A DNA stretch of 64,000 nt from Verrucomicrobiota bacterium (GTDB lineage: Bacteria > Verrucomicrobiota > Verrucomicrobiia > Opitutales > UBA953). The stretch covers positions 1 to 64,000 of the forward strand of contig BGOK01000012.1 of assembly GCA_003569205.1 (NCBI GenBank). The letters run 5' to 3'. Made by a program: the position numbers and the translations under genes. Below, one piece after another: positions 25,912-34,293 of the stretch (positions are counted from its first letter, which is position 1; the number at the start of each line of letters is the position of its first letter). Below the pieces are notes generated by a model. That model saw only the letters and a list, made by a program, of their open reading frames with translations, made no database searches and was not told where the DNA came from.

Positions 25912-28110
25912 TTACTTGGAGGAACCGCCGACTTCGAGCGTCGCGCCGGGGAGGCCATTGATAAGCGGGCTCGACGGAGCCGCGGTCGGGCCAGCGCCGG
26001 GAGGAACCGGCGCCTTATCGATGTGCTTGTGGACCTGTTCGGCAATCGGCGTGGCATCAACGCGGCTGATGGCGTTAAGGTTATCGACGGCGGAATTGTT
26101 GAGGACGTAGGGGCGAAGGAAGATTAGCAACTCGGTACGGGTCTTCGTCTTCGAGGAGCCACCGAGGAGGTCGCCAATGATCGGGATGGGGCCGAGGCGA
26201 TTCTTAGTCGTCGTATCGTTCGAGCGCTGAAGGCCACCTAGGACGATGATCTCGCCGCTCATGGCACTGACGAACGAATCGGTCGAGCGCCGACCGATGA
26301 CTGGCTGGTCGTTGCCGTCGATGGTTACGGAGCCGAGGACATCTTCGACCTGCTGCGTCACTTGGAGTTGAACGGAGCCATCCTTACCGATGAGCGGGAG
26401 GACCCTGAGCTGGATGCCGATGTCGCGCTGGGAGACCGTCGAGCTCGCCACCAGGCCGGCGGTCCCGGCAGTGGACTGCGTGCCAGTAATGACGGGGCGG
26501 GATTCGCCGACGAAGATGGTCGCTTCCTTGTTGTGGGAAGTGGTGATGGCGGGGACGGAAAGCACCTGCAGGTCGTTCTTTGTCGGCGAGGTGGAAGTGC
26601 CGAGGTTAACGATGCCCGTGAGCGTACCGTTGGGAGCGAGGGCGGCCGAGCCACCACCGATACCCGTGACGCCGCCGGCGCCGCCGAAGAGCGTGCCGTT
26701 AACGCCCGTCAACTTACCGTTGGTGACGGTCATGCCGAGGGCGGTGATGCCGCTGCTGTCGTTACTCGTGAGTGTGACTTCGGCGATGACGACCTCGACG
26801 CGAACCTGCGGGAGGACCACGTCGACCTTATCGATCAAGTCATGGAGGAGGCGGAGGTCATCCTTAGTACCCGAGACAACGATGGAGTTGGAGCGGACGT
26901 CGGCGATGACTGTGACCATCGAGCTGAACTCGTCGGCGCCATTCTGCTGAGAGCCTGCGGCGGCGGCGCCAGTGGCGGGGGCGGCGGGCGTCGGGGTCGT
27001 CACGCGGTTGGCACCAGTGGTCGAGCGGCCGCCATTAGCGGTCGAAGCGGCACGCGTCTGGCCAGTGATGAGTTGCGTGAGCAGCGAGGCTGTCTCGGTG
27101 GCGTTGGCGTGGCGGAGGAAGACCACATCGGTCTTCGTATTGGGGTCCGAAGTCGCGTCGAGGGATTCAATCAGCTTATCGAAGAACGGGTGCTGATCGG
27201 CCGAGCCCATGACGATGACGCGGTTGGTGCGCTCGTCGGCGGTGAAGCTGGTGCCCGTCGAAAGGCGGAAGGGCGCGGCGCCATTGGCGGCAGGCGTCCG
27301 CAGGAGGGTCGTCAGCTTGTTCACCATATCGGTGGCCATGGCGTGCTTCAGGTTATACAACTTGGTCGCGATGACATCGAGCTGCGGGCGATCGAGTTGG
27401 GCGAGCACGGTCTCAATCTTCTGTAGGTTCATGATCGAGTCGGTAACCAGAATCGCGTTATTCCGACTGAAGAAGACCGGCGGCGTGCCGAGGGTGCTGT
27501 TAAGCATCCCTTGGATTTGCACGACAACCTCTTGGCCGTTGGCGTGCTTGAGCAGGAAGATTTTGGAAGCCACGCGGCCGCTAGGGGGCAGGGAAAGCGC
27601 GCTCTCGCTGAGCAACGTCGGGGACTCTGACTTGGCGACATTGTTCGGGACGACCTTGAGGAACTTATCACCCTGTTGGATAACGGCGACGCCGTTCAAG
27701 GTGAGTAACGTCTCGATGGCCAGGAGCGCGTCATTGCGCGTGGCGGTGGCCGGGAGCGAGAGGGTATAGAGGCTAGCGGGGAGAGCTTGCGGGCGGAGGA
27801 CCGTCTTGCCGGTCCAGCGCTGGAGCAGTTCGAGCACTTGGCCGATGGTCTCATCGCGCAGCATCATCGGCCCGACCTTATCGGTACCGCTCAAGCTAGG
27901 CACGGGCGTCGCCGCGACGGTGCCGGCGATCACGGCGGGCGCCGCAGGGGCAGCCACCGCGGGGGCCGCCGGCGCCGCTGTCTGGGCAAAGCCGACGGGG
28001 GACAAGGCAAGGCTAACGGCCGCGAGGAGGAACAGCGGGGAGAGCGACCGCTGCGGGGAAGGGGTGGAAGAGCAATTCACTGGAGGAGGGGTTGAATGGA
28101 TTAACACCAA
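25912..28110 (-). CDS. gspD: Type II secretion secretin GspD
   Basis: About 732 residues. An N-terminal signal-like segment (LFLLAAVSLALSPVGFA) and an Ala/Pro linker precede an STN/N0-like domain (MMLRDETIGQVLELLQRWTG) and repeated NolW/N1-N3 domains (FLLKHANGQEVVVQIQ; LYNLKHAMATDMVNKL; FLRHANATETASLL). The secretin pore domain is C-terminal (VRVEVVIAEV, VLSVPAITTSHNKEATIFVG, GKDGSVQLQV, VLGGLQR, LLIFLRPYVL). It forms the outer-membrane channel. The start is uncertain: TTG 28110, GTG 28107 or GTG 28080 all precede the signal. It is the first gene of the D-E-F operon. Confidence 0.93.
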   Translation of the reverse strand: MVLIHSTPPPVNCSSTPSPQRSLSPLFLLAAVSLALSPVGFAQTAAPAAPAVAAPAAPAVIAGTVAATPVPSLSGTDKVGPMMLRDETIGQVLELLQRWTGKTVLRPQALPASLYTLSLPATATRNDALLAIETLLTLNGVAVIQQGDKFLKVVPNNVAKSESPTLLSESALSLPPSGRVASKIFLLKHANGQEVVVQIQGMLNSTLGTPPVFFSRNNAILVTDSIMNLQKIETVLAQLDRPQLDVIATKLYNLKHAMATDMVNKLTTLLRTPAANGAAPFRLSTGTSFTADERTNRVIVMGSADQHPFFDKLIESLDATSDPNTKTDVVFLRHANATETASLLTQLITGQTRAASTANGGRSTTGANRVTTPTPAAPATGAAAAGSQQNGADEFSSMVTVIADVRSNSIVVSGTKDDLRLLHDLIDKVDVVLPQVRVEVVIAEVTLTSNDSSGITALGMTVTNGKLTGVNGTLFGGAGGVTGIGGGSAALAPNGTLTGIVNLGTSTSPTKNDLQVLSVPAITTSHNKEATIFVGESRPVITGTQSTAGTAGLVASSTVSQRDIGIQLRVLPLIGKDGSVQLQVTQQVEDVLGSVTIDGNDQPVIGRRSTDSFVSAMSGEIIVLGGLQRSNDTTTKNRLGPIPIIGDLLGGSSKTKTRTELLIFLRPYVLNNSAVDNLNAISRVDATPIAEQVHKHIDKAPVPPGAGPTAAPSSPLINGLPGATLEVGGSSK

Positions 28111-28190
28111 CGGAACAGAATAGTTCGATGGAAAAGGTGGTTTTTGGTGGAATGTTTAGGGGGCGGCTAGGGGAGAGCCTACCGTTAGCC

Positions 28191-28223
28191 ACCCACGGAG
28201 GGTAAGGTGAACATTATTTCACC
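28191..28223. promoter_or_regulatory. Palindrome and shared 11-mer between gspD and a divergent gene
   Basis: In the 166-bp divergent spacer, GGTGAA-N6-TTCACC (28206-28223) is a perfect 6+6 inverted repeat, the form of a dimeric repressor site. Beside it (28191-28201) lies, on the minus strand, CCTCCGTGGGT, which also occurs upstream of rmuC (28825-28835) and slyD (30438-30448). A direct repeat CCTTTAAA lies just after (about 28224 and 28243). The regulator is not known. Confidence 0.4.
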
Positions 28224-28276
28224 CTTTAAAGTGGACAAACCGCCTTTAAACCCTCTTAACTGAACTTAGGCACCCT

Positions 28277-28807
28277 ATGCGCGAAGATCTCCCCGAATGG
28301 CTTGGAAAGCCCCCGCGTCGCGGTACCGACGCGTGGGAAGCTTGGCTGGCTAAATGGCGGGCCTATGCCCGGGTCGAACTGAAAGATGCGGCGGCCGACG
28401 ACCCTGAGTTTGATTTCGGCCTCCTGACGATGGATGAACGCTGGCAAGTCGGCTTAGCCGTGGAGATCCGTAAGCACATTGAGCAAGGCCGCGCTGGGGG
28501 CCCCTGCCCCTTCCTGCAAAACCGGAGCATCTCCGACGTCCTCCATGCCTCGATTGTCGCCTGGCAAGTCGGTCGTTCTGTTTTCTCAACCGAACCCAAT
28601 GAGCGAACCCTCTTCGCCGACCAGTGGGTGACTAAGCGGCTCAACCCGCGGCGGCGCCGGATTGCCCACGGCATTCGTTACGGATTTCTGGCGGGCCTCG
28701 GGGGCGAACCCGCCGAACCCGCTTGGTCCTCGGCCGACTACATCGCCGCCTACGAGGCCGCTTGGAATGTCGGGAACGCCATGGCCATCGACAGCGACCC
28801 GCGGTGA
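28277..28807 (+). CDS. Hypothetical protein
   Basis: A 176-residue soluble protein without signal or membrane segments, rich in Trp and Arg/Ala (WLGKPPRRGTDAWEAWLAKW; IVAWQVGRSVF; YIAAYEAAWNVGNAMA). Two segments of the form 'xxAWxVGxxxx' suggest a short internal repeat. I do not recognise a family. It is divergent from gspD and lies 49 bp before rmuC on the same strand. The ATG at 28277 lies after TTAGGCACCCT with no strong Shine-Dalgarno site. Confidence 0.7.
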   Translation: MREDLPEWLGKPPRRGTDAWEAWLAKWRAYARVELKDAAADDPEFDFGLLTMDERWQVGLAVEIRKHIEQGRAGGPCPFLQNRSISDVLHASIVAWQVGRSVFSTEPNERTLFADQWVTKRLNPRRRRIAHGIRYGFLAGLGGEPAEPAWSSADYIAAYEAAWNVGNAMAIDSDPR

Positions 28808-28856
28808 TGGGGTTGCGGAGTGTGCCTCCGTGGGTAGAGTAGCCTTTCTAGAACTT

Positions 28857-30248
28857 ATGGATTACCTGACCCCTGCCCTCCTCCTCGCCGTCCTGGGCCT
28901 TGTGACCTACGTGGCCTTCTTCCGAAAGAACCCGGGAGCCACCGGCAGCGAAGCAAGCAACACCCTTCTCTTAGACGACGTTCGCCAACAGCTCGCGGCT
29001 GCCAATGCGACGGCCGAGCGCGAGCGCAACGCCAAGACCGACGCCCTCTCCCGCGTTTCCGGTGCCGAATCCGCTAAGCAATCCGCGGTGACGCATCTGG
29101 CCGACGCGGAAGCTCGCCACACCCGGCAAGCGGCCGAGTTGAAGGCCAGCACCGACCAGACAGTCGCGCAATTACGCGAAGACCAACGGAAGGCGCTCGA
29201 AGCCGCCGAAGCCCGCTACAATCAAGCACTGGTCGACCTGCGCATCACCTTTGAGAAAACTAGCACTGATGTGCTTAAAGGGATGGCGCCTGACGTGACC
29301 AAGGAAGTGGCCAGCAAAGTTGAACCCCTGATCGCGCAAATCAACACGGCCCTCGGCAATTACCGCGAAGCCATGCAGCAAAGCCTCACGAACCAAGGTG
29401 ATACCTTGGCCGCCGTGGGTGCGCAGATGAAGACGATCAGTGAGACGACGGCTGCCTTGGCCACGAGCACGACCGACTTCACCTCGGTCCTGAAGTCCTC
29501 CCAGCATCGCGGCAAGTGGGGCGAGCAGACCCTGCGCCGGGTCGTTGAAGTCGCCGAGCTCAGCCCGCACTGCGACTTCAGCGAACAAGTTTCGCAAGAC
29601 GACTCGCGCCCCGACCTAATTGTCAAACTCCCTGGCAATCGCTGCATCATCATTGACTCAAAGGTGCCGGAGTTCGACGTCGCCATCGCTGACCAAGCCG
29701 CGCCGAACCGGCGCGAACTCGTCGCGGCCCACGCGGTTAAACTCCGCAAGACAATCCGCGACCTCGCAGCCAAGGATTACCCGGCGGCCATGGCTAAACA
29801 GGGCGTCACGCCCTACGACAAGGTCATCCTCTTCTTACCCGCGGAGTCTCTCTTAAGCACCGCACTCGAAGGTGACAATGAACTCATTCTTACCGCCGCG
29901 CGCGAAGGCATTCTCATCGCCACCCCGGCGACGCTGATGGGCTTCCTCGGGGCCATCAACCTCGCCTGGCAGCAACACAAACAGGCGGAGAACGCCAGCA
30001 GGATTGCGGACGAGGCCACCGAGCTCTTTGACCGCCTCGTTAAGTTTGCTGAGCATTTTACCAAGATCCGCAAGGGCCTGCTGAGCGCAGCCGAAAGCCT
30101 CGATGCCGCGATTGGTAGCTACGAGACACGCATCCGGCCGCAAGGTGAACGCGTGCGTGAGCTAGGCGGGGCGGCGAGCCGAGCAGCGCTGGGCGAAATC
30201 CATCCCGTCAACGCCCAAGTCCGCCGACTCGAAGACGCGGCGGAGTAA
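28857..30248 (+). CDS. rmuC: RmuC-family DNA recombination protein
   Basis: A 463-residue protein: one N-terminal membrane segment (LTPALLLAVLGLVTYVAFF), a long coiled coil (about 40-140, DDVRQQLAAANATAERERN...), then the RmuC domain (about 200-420) with SSQHRGKWGEQTLRRVVE, RPDLIVKLPGN, CIIIDSKVPEF and GVTPYDKVILFLPAES. The domain is a predicted restriction-like nuclease fold; in E. coli RmuC limits recombination at inverted repeats. The ATG at 28857 is chosen because it precedes the membrane anchor; the frame is open upstream to 28662 but overlaps the previous gene. The shared 11-mer CCTCCGTGGGT lies 22 bp before the start. Confidence 0.9.
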   Translation: MDYLTPALLLAVLGLVTYVAFFRKNPGATGSEASNTLLLDDVRQQLAAANATAERERNAKTDALSRVSGAESAKQSAVTHLADAEARHTRQAAELKASTDQTVAQLREDQRKALEAAEARYNQALVDLRITFEKTSTDVLKGMAPDVTKEVASKVEPLIAQINTALGNYREAMQQSLTNQGDTLAAVGAQMKTISETTAALATSTTDFTSVLKSSQHRGKWGEQTLRRVVEVAELSPHCDFSEQVSQDDSRPDLIVKLPGNRCIIIDSKVPEFDVAIADQAAPNRRELVAAHAVKLRKTIRDLAAKDYPAAMAKQGVTPYDKVILFLPAESLLSTALEGDNELILTAAREGILIATPATLMGFLGAINLAWQQHKQAENASRIADEATELFDRLVKFAEHFTKIRKGLLSAAESLDAAIGSYETRIRPQGERVRELGGAASRAALGEIHPVNAQVRRLEDAAE

Positions 30249-30263
30249 GCCTCGCCATCCTAC

Positions 30264-30339
30264 TGGTGGAGCCGATGAGGTTCGAACTCACGGCCTCGTC
30301 ATTGCGAACGACGCGCTCTACCAACTGAGCTACGGCCCC
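30264..30339 (-). tRNA. tRNA-Ala (anticodon CGC)
   Basis: A 76-nt cloverleaf with encoded CCA. Acceptor GGGGCCG pairs with CGGCTCC (one G-T), D arm GCTC...GAGC, anticodon loop TTCGCAA giving CGC (codon GCG), T loop TTCGAAC. It lies between the convergent rmuC end and the slyD leader. Confidence 0.95.
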
Positions 30340-30482
30340 AAGCAGTAGGATGTTTAAGGAAGCGAAGGCCCGCCAGAGGGCAAGGTTTAGATAGCCCCAG
30401 CAGCGGTGGGTGCCCCGAAAACTGCGGGTTCCCCTTGCCTCCGTGGGTGGGCCCGATACTTTTCTCGGCTCTTCCCACTCAC

Positions 30483-31139
30483 ATGCGCGTCTCCAAAGAA
30501 ACCGTCGTCGGCATCGAATACACCCTCAAGGACGACAAGGGTAACGTGCTCGACGCGTCGACCAGCCATGGCCCGATGGAGTATCTCCACGGCGCCAGCA
30601 ATATCATCCCAGGACTGGAGCAAGGACTCGAAGGCCTCACCGCGGGCGACACTAAGACCGTCGTCGTGCAGCCCGTCGATGCGTATGGTGAATACAGCGA
30701 CACGCTGATCCAGCGCGTTCCGATCGATCGCTTCGGTGCGAATAAAGTGGAGGTCGGGATGCGCTTCCACGCCGAAACCAATCTCGGCATGCGCGTCCTC
30801 GTCATCCGTCACGTCGACGAGCAGGAAGCGGTCCTCGACGGCAACCATGAGCTCGCTGGCAAGACGCTGACCTTTGATGTTAAAGTTGTTTCCGTGCGCG
30901 CGGCGGAACTCACGGAACTCGCCCACGGCCATCCGCACCAAGAAGGCGGCTGCTGTGGCGGTGGGGGTTGTGGCTCCGGCGAATCCGAAGGCGGTTGCTG
31001 CTCGTCCGAAGGCGAAGCCTCCGCTGGCGGTTGCTGCTCCACGGAAGGTTCGAGCGCTGGTTGCTGCTCCGCGGAAGAGCCCGCTGCCCAACCGAAGCAA
31101 GGCGGCTGCGGTAATGGTGGCTGCGGTTGCTCGGCTTAA
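30483..31139 (+). CDS. slyD: SlyD-like FKBP peptidyl-prolyl isomerase with cysteine-rich tail
   Basis: A 218-residue protein. The N-terminal about 145 residues are an FKBP-type isomerase with an inserted chaperone flap, as in SlyD (VGIEYTLKDDKGNVLDAS, PMEYLHGASNIIPGLEQGLEG, DAYGEYSDTLIQRVP, GNHELAGKTLTFDVKV). The tail after AHGHPH is metal-binding in character: repeated GGCC/GCCS modules (GGCCGGGGCGSG, GGCCSSEG, GGCCSTEG, AGCCSAEE) and a final GGCGNGGCGCSA. In the family this tail binds nickel and other metals and supports hydrogenase and urease maturation. The ATG at 30483 fits the domain; the upstream reading is leader. The possible promoter includes TTGCCT (30435-30440) and TACTTT (about 30457). 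Confidence 0.9.
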   Translation: MRVSKETVVGIEYTLKDDKGNVLDASTSHGPMEYLHGASNIIPGLEQGLEGLTAGDTKTVVVQPVDAYGEYSDTLIQRVPIDRFGANKVEVGMRFHAETNLGMRVLVIRHVDEQEAVLDGNHELAGKTLTFDVKVVSVRAAELTELAHGHPHQEGGCCGGGGCGSGESEGGCCSSEGEASAGGCCSTEGSSAGCCSAEEPAAQPKQGGCGNGGCGCSA

Positions 31140-31149
31140 GCGCACGAGA

Positions 31150-31580
31150 GGTGCCTCGTGAGGGGAACGAGGAAACCGAAGTGCAAAGGTGCAAATCGGA
31201 GCAGTGCTCGTGTGCAAAGGTGGAAAAGTGAATGACGTAGGGAAGATTACGGAGTACAGAGTACGGAGTACAGAGTACGGAGTACAGAGTACGGAGTACA
31301 GTGAGTTGCGAAGGCCGTGCAAAGGTGCAAATCGGCCGAAGGCCGGTGTAAAAGTGGAAAGGTAAGATGCGGGGAAGAGTACAGAGTACGGATTTTAAAG
31401 GCATGAGGTAGGGGCGTGGCTTTGCCGCGCCCTCCTGCAGGGGAGTGCAAGGCGTAGCCTTGCCCCTACCTGCGAGCGTAGCTCGCGAGAGAGGCGGCTA
31501 GGTTGGCACGCAGTGCCAACCCTACCTCAATACAGGTAGGGCTTCACTTTTACACCTTTGCACCTTTGCACTTTTGTGCC
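31150..31580. repeat. Intergenic repeat cassette 9, with an inverted end
   Basis: It lies between convergent slyD and the OsmC gene: GTGCAAAGGTGCAAATCGG element with GGAGC-AGT-GCTCG (about 31181-31229), GTACAGAGTACGGAG runs repeated about six times (31245-31300), a second element with GGCC-GAA-GGCC (about 31317-31363), the GGGGCGTGGC-TTT-GCCGCGCCC, AAGGC-GTA-GCCTT and GAGC-GTA-GCTC hairpins (31408-31487), hairpin 31498-31526, then an inverted copy of the first element (CACCTTTGCACCTTTGCAC, about 31553-31571) facing the OsmC gene. Confidence 0.88.
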
Positions 31581-31591
31581 GCAACCCTCAC

Positions 31592-32005
31592 TCACGCTCC
31601 CCAGCTCCATTCCAAGGCGATGACGATGTCGGGGTGGAGCGACTGTTTCACTGGGCAGGCTTCGGCGGCACGGATGAGGCGGGCGCGAGTATCTTCGGGA
31701 ATGCCGGCGGGCATCGTGATAGAGACGTCGAGGCGGGCGAGGCGGCGCGGAGCCACGGTCGTCATGTGTTTCTCCACCTCGATACGAGCGCCGCGGAAGT
31801 CTGCACCCAAGGACTTCGCCTGAATGCCGAGGATTGTGAGGATGCACGAGGCGAGGGCCGTCGCGACGAGGTCGGTCGGTGAGAACGCCTCGCCCTTACC
31901 TTGGTTGTCGACGGGCGCGTCGGTCAGTAACTGATTACCCGACGGCCCGTGCGTGGCGCGCACGCGGAGGTCGCCGAGGTATTCGCTGGAAATCTTTACG
32001 CTCAT
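31592..32005 (-). CDS. OsmC/Ohr-family protein
   Basis: A 137-residue OsmC-fold protein with the two conserved cysteines in ALASCILTILG (about residue 53) and AAEACPVKQSL (about 118), plus the TDLVATAL segment preceding the first. OsmC/Ohr proteins reduce organic hydroperoxides through these thiols; this one is closest in pattern to the OsmC/YhfA-like subgroup rather than Ohr. The ATG at 32005 starts the conserved domain (MSVKISSEYLG); the frame is open further upstream but begins in intergenic DNA. Convergent with slyD across a repeat cassette. Confidence 0.9.
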   Translation of the reverse strand: MSVKISSEYLGDLRVRATHGPSGNQLLTDAPVDNQGKGEAFSPTDLVATALASCILTILGIQAKSLGADFRGARIEVEKHMTTVAPRRLARLDVSITMPAGIPEDTRARLIRAAEACPVKQSLHPDIVIALEWSWGA

Positions 32006-32057
32006 GGCGGCAGGGTAACCCGTGAACGGTACCTGGGTCGAGTCCGCAAGCGGGCAC

Positions 32058-32082
32058 AAAAAAGCCCCGGAGATCCGGGGCT
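32058..32082 (-). terminator. Rho-independent terminator of the ferredoxin gene
   Basis: Stem AGCCCCGG / CCGGGGCT with loop AGAT (32063-32082), followed on the minus strand by TTTTTT. It lies 21 bp past the ferredoxin stop. Confidence 0.9.
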
Positions 32083-32103
32083 AAATCGAAAACGCGGAAC
32101 GGC

Positions 32104-32337
32104 TTATTCGCCGTCCTTGCCGATGGCATCGACTGGGCAGCCCTCGAGGGCTTCCATGCACTTGTCGATATCTTCCTGGGCTTCGGGCTGTTTGAAGACG
32201 TAGGAGTAGCCGCCATCATCTTGGCGGGTGAAGGAAGCCGGTGCAGTTTCGCGGCAGAGGTCGCAATCGATGCACTGGGAGTCCACGTAGAATTTACCGG
32301 GGACGCCTTCGGGACGCTTATCGTTTTTGTCAGCCAT
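32104..32337 (-). CDS. 4Fe-4S ferredoxin
   Basis: A 77-residue acidic ferredoxin. It has the cluster ligands CIDCDLC near residue 22 and a fourth Cys in ALEGCPVDAIG near residue 67, with another Cys (DKCMEAL) between. The second CxxCxxC is missing, as in monocluster [4Fe-4S] ferredoxins of this length. It is a soluble electron carrier; the partner is unknown. A GGAGGA-like sequence 4-9 bp upstream of the ATG (CCTATAGGAGG region on the minus strand gives TTTCCTCC-complement) is not strongly informative. It is monocistronic with its own terminator. Confidence 0.92.
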   Translation of the reverse strand: MADKNDKRPEGVPGKFYVDSQCIDCDLCRETAPASFTRQDDGGYSYVFKQPEAQEDIDKCMEALEGCPVDAIGKDGE

Positions 32338-32385
32338 AGGAGGAAAGGGGAAAGTGGACGGGGAACGCTGTGTGTCAAGAACCCG

Positions 32386-32838
32386 TCACTTTTCGGGGAC
32401 CATCATCACTAATTGATGGCTCAGAAGCCCCGTCAAACCGAGCGGAAAGGACACCGTGAGGCGCTCGGGCGTGTCATAGACCACAACCAGGTGGGCGACA
32501 ACGAAGCGGTTGGGGCGCCAACCCGGTTGGGCGGCGGCATCCAGCGTAAACCGGATATCCGCCTTGTAGATTGGGTTCTCCAATTCCTGTGCGAGCAGTA
32601 AGCGCATCCGTTGCCGCTCGGCGGCGGAGACACCATCCCAGCAAACCATGGACTCCAAGGCGGCCGTATCACGGGAACTATGGGCGGAGACCCAAGCCTT
32701 CTGGAGGCGGCCGAGGACTCGCAGTTGGATATAACTGAACAGTATGCTGACCGTGAAGACCCAGAGCCCGATCCGCGCCCAGAGCGGGAGTGGCGACAAG
32801 ACCGACCAACGGCGGGCGGGAAGCAAAGGTGTGCTCAC
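32386..32838 (-). CDS. Small single-pass membrane protein of unknown function
   Basis: A 150-residue protein with one membrane helix (about residues 18-40, [21 protein letters not shown]) and a small alpha/beta soluble domain (about 45-150: [44 protein letters not shown]) that may belong to the broad NTF2/DUF4019-like group by pattern only. It is transcribed toward the ferredoxin gene and is divergent from purM, whose predicted promoter lies just beyond its start. Confidence 0.7.
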   Translation of the reverse strand: MSTPLLPARRWSVLSPLPLWARIGLWVFTVSILFSYIQLRVLGRLQKAWVSAHSSRDTAALESMVCWDGVSAAERQRMRLLLAQELENPIYKADIRFTLDAAAQPGWRPNRFVVAHLVVVYDTPERLTVSFPLGLTGLLSHQLVMMVPEK

Positions 32839-32850
32839 GGGAGAAGTACG

Positions 32851-32880
32851 TTGACCCAGTCCATAGGCTGGAGGTATGCC
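32851..32880 (+). promoter_or_regulatory. Candidate sigma-70 promoter of purM
   Basis: TTGACC (32851-32856), an 18-bp spacer and TATGCC (32875-32880) lie 11 bp before the purM ATG. The match is partial and the leader would be very short. Confidence 0.4.
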
Positions 32881-32891
32881 ATATCAAAGAC

Positions 32892-34100
32892 ATGGCGAAC
32901 GAAAGCAAGCCCTCCTCCGACACCGGACGCTACGCCGCCCGCGGCGTCTCCGCCTCGAAGAACGAAGTGCACGCCGCCGTCGATAAGCTCGACCGTGGCC
33001 TTTTCCCTGGAGCATTCTGTAAGATTACGGAGGACCACCTCACGGGCGCCGCGGATCGCTGTGTCGTCACGCACTCGGACGGTTCGGGCACGAAAGCCTT
33101 ACTCGCTTACCTCTGGTGGAAGGAAACCGGCGATGCGACCGTCTTCCGCGGCATTGCGCAGGACAGCATCATCATGAACATCGATGACCTCCTCTGCGTC
33201 GGGGTCACCGAAGGCGTCATCCTCTCCTCGACCATTAACCGCAACGCCAAGGCAATTCCTGGGGCCATCCTCGCTCAACTGATTGAAGGCACGGAAGAAG
33301 TCCTCGCGATGCTGCGCGCGCAAGGCTTTGGCATCCGCTCGGGCGGGGGCGAAACGGCGGACGTCGGCGACCTCACTCCGACCCTGACGGTGGATTCGAC
33401 GGCGACGGCCATCCTGCGCCGTGGCGACGTCATTGATGCCTCGCGCATCACCCCTGGCCTGGCGATCGTCGGCCTCGCCTCAGGCGGCCGCTGCGCTTAT
33501 GAAGCGGGCGAGAACAGTGGGATTGGTTCGAATGGCCTGACCAGCGCCCGACACGAGCTCTTGGCTAACCACTACGCCCAGAAGTACCCTGAGACCTACG
33601 ACCGGGCCATGCCCGCCGATTTGGCCTACTGCGGCCCCTACCGCCTGGCTGACCCACTCCCGGGCTCGTCCTTGACCGTCGGACAGGCCCTGCTCTCCCC
33701 GACCCGGACCTATGCCCCCTTTGCCCTTCGCCTCCTCCAGGCCCTCGGCCGAGATCGCGTCCGCGGCCTGATCCACTGCTCGGGTGGCGGCCAGACTAAG
33801 TGCAAGCGCTTCGGGACCCGCGTGCATTTTATCAAAGATAATCTCTTCCCGGCACCCCCGATTTTCGCGGCCATCGCGCAAGCCAGCGGCACAGAACCCG
33901 AGGAAATGCATAAGGTTTATAACATGGGACACCGCTTAGAGGTCTACGTCGACCCGGCGGACGTTCCGGCTGTTTTGGCGGTCGCCGCTGGCCTCCAACT
34001 GGAAGCGCGGGTCGTCGGTCGGACCGAGGCTTCGACTCAGCCAGGCGGGGCTAATCACGTCACCGTCGTCAAGGATGGTGAGTCGCTACGTTACTCCTGA
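32892..34100 (+). CDS. purM: Phosphoribosylformylglycinamidine cyclo-ligase (AIR synthase)
   Basis: A 402-residue PurM-family enzyme that closes the imidazole ring in purine synthesis, using ATP to turn FGAM into AIR. Conserved features: [15 protein letters not shown] and the metal/ATP-binding segment [13 protein letters not shown] (about 85-105), [42 protein letters not shown] and [15 protein letters not shown]. It is longer than the usual about 345 residues, mostly in the region after 205 ([13 protein letters not shown]...). The ATG at 32892 is chosen; the upstream open frame overlaps the promoter. Confidence 0.85.
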   Translation: MANESKPSSDTGRYAARGVSASKNEVHAAVDKLDRGLFPGAFCKITEDHLTGAADRCVVTHSDGSGTKALLAYLWWKETGDATVFRGIAQDSIIMNIDDLLCVGVTEGVILSSTINRNAKAIPGAILAQLIEGTEEVLAMLRAQGFGIRSGGGETADVGDLTPTLTVDSTATAILRRGDVIDASRITPGLAIVGLASGGRCAYEAGENSGIGSNGLTSARHELLANHYAQKYPETYDRAMPADLAYCGPYRLADPLPGSSLTVGQALLSPTRTYAPFALRLLQALGRDRVRGLIHCSGGGQTKCKRFGTRVHFIKDNLFPAPPIFAAIAQASGTEPEEMHKVYNMGHRLEVYVDPADVPAVLAVAAGLQLEARVVGRTEASTQPGGANHVTVVKDGESLRYS

Positions 34101-34129
34101 CTGTCCGAAGACAGTAGAAAGTAACCGGG

Positions 34130-34205
34130 TGGTCGGGCAGACAGGACTTGAACCTGCAACACCCTGCTCCCAAAGCAGGGACTCTACCAATTGAGATACT
34201 GCCCG
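34130..34205 (-). tRNA. tRNA-Pro (anticodon TGG)
   Basis: A 76-nt cloverleaf with encoded CCA. Acceptor CGGGCAG pairs with CTGCCCG, anticodon stem CCTGC/GCAGG encloses TTTGGGA giving anticodon TGG (codon CCA), and the T loop is TTCAAGT. It lies antisense between purM and the LysM gene. Confidence 0.94.
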
Positions 34206-34293
34206 AAAACCCGACTTGCATGATGATTTTGTATTGCCGTCCCTGTCAATCCGCTAATCTCAACTCCTTCCAACCCGAATCATCCTCTCCACT

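Noticed and set aside
26362..27426. 354-codon + strand frame within gspD
   Set aside because: Antisense shadow of the secretin; no start context and no domain.
31245..31300. CRISPR-like short repeats
   Set aside because: The GTACAGA/GTACGGA units are only 7-8 bp, degenerate, without unique spacers, leader or cas genes.
30387..31322. 311-codon minus frame opposite slyD
   Set aside because: Antisense of slyD plus repeat DNA; the C-rich tail gives Ala/Ser-rich antisense.
32611..33177. Alternative + frame overlapping purM's start
   Set aside because: Low-complexity Arg/Ser/Pro content and overlap with two better supported genes.
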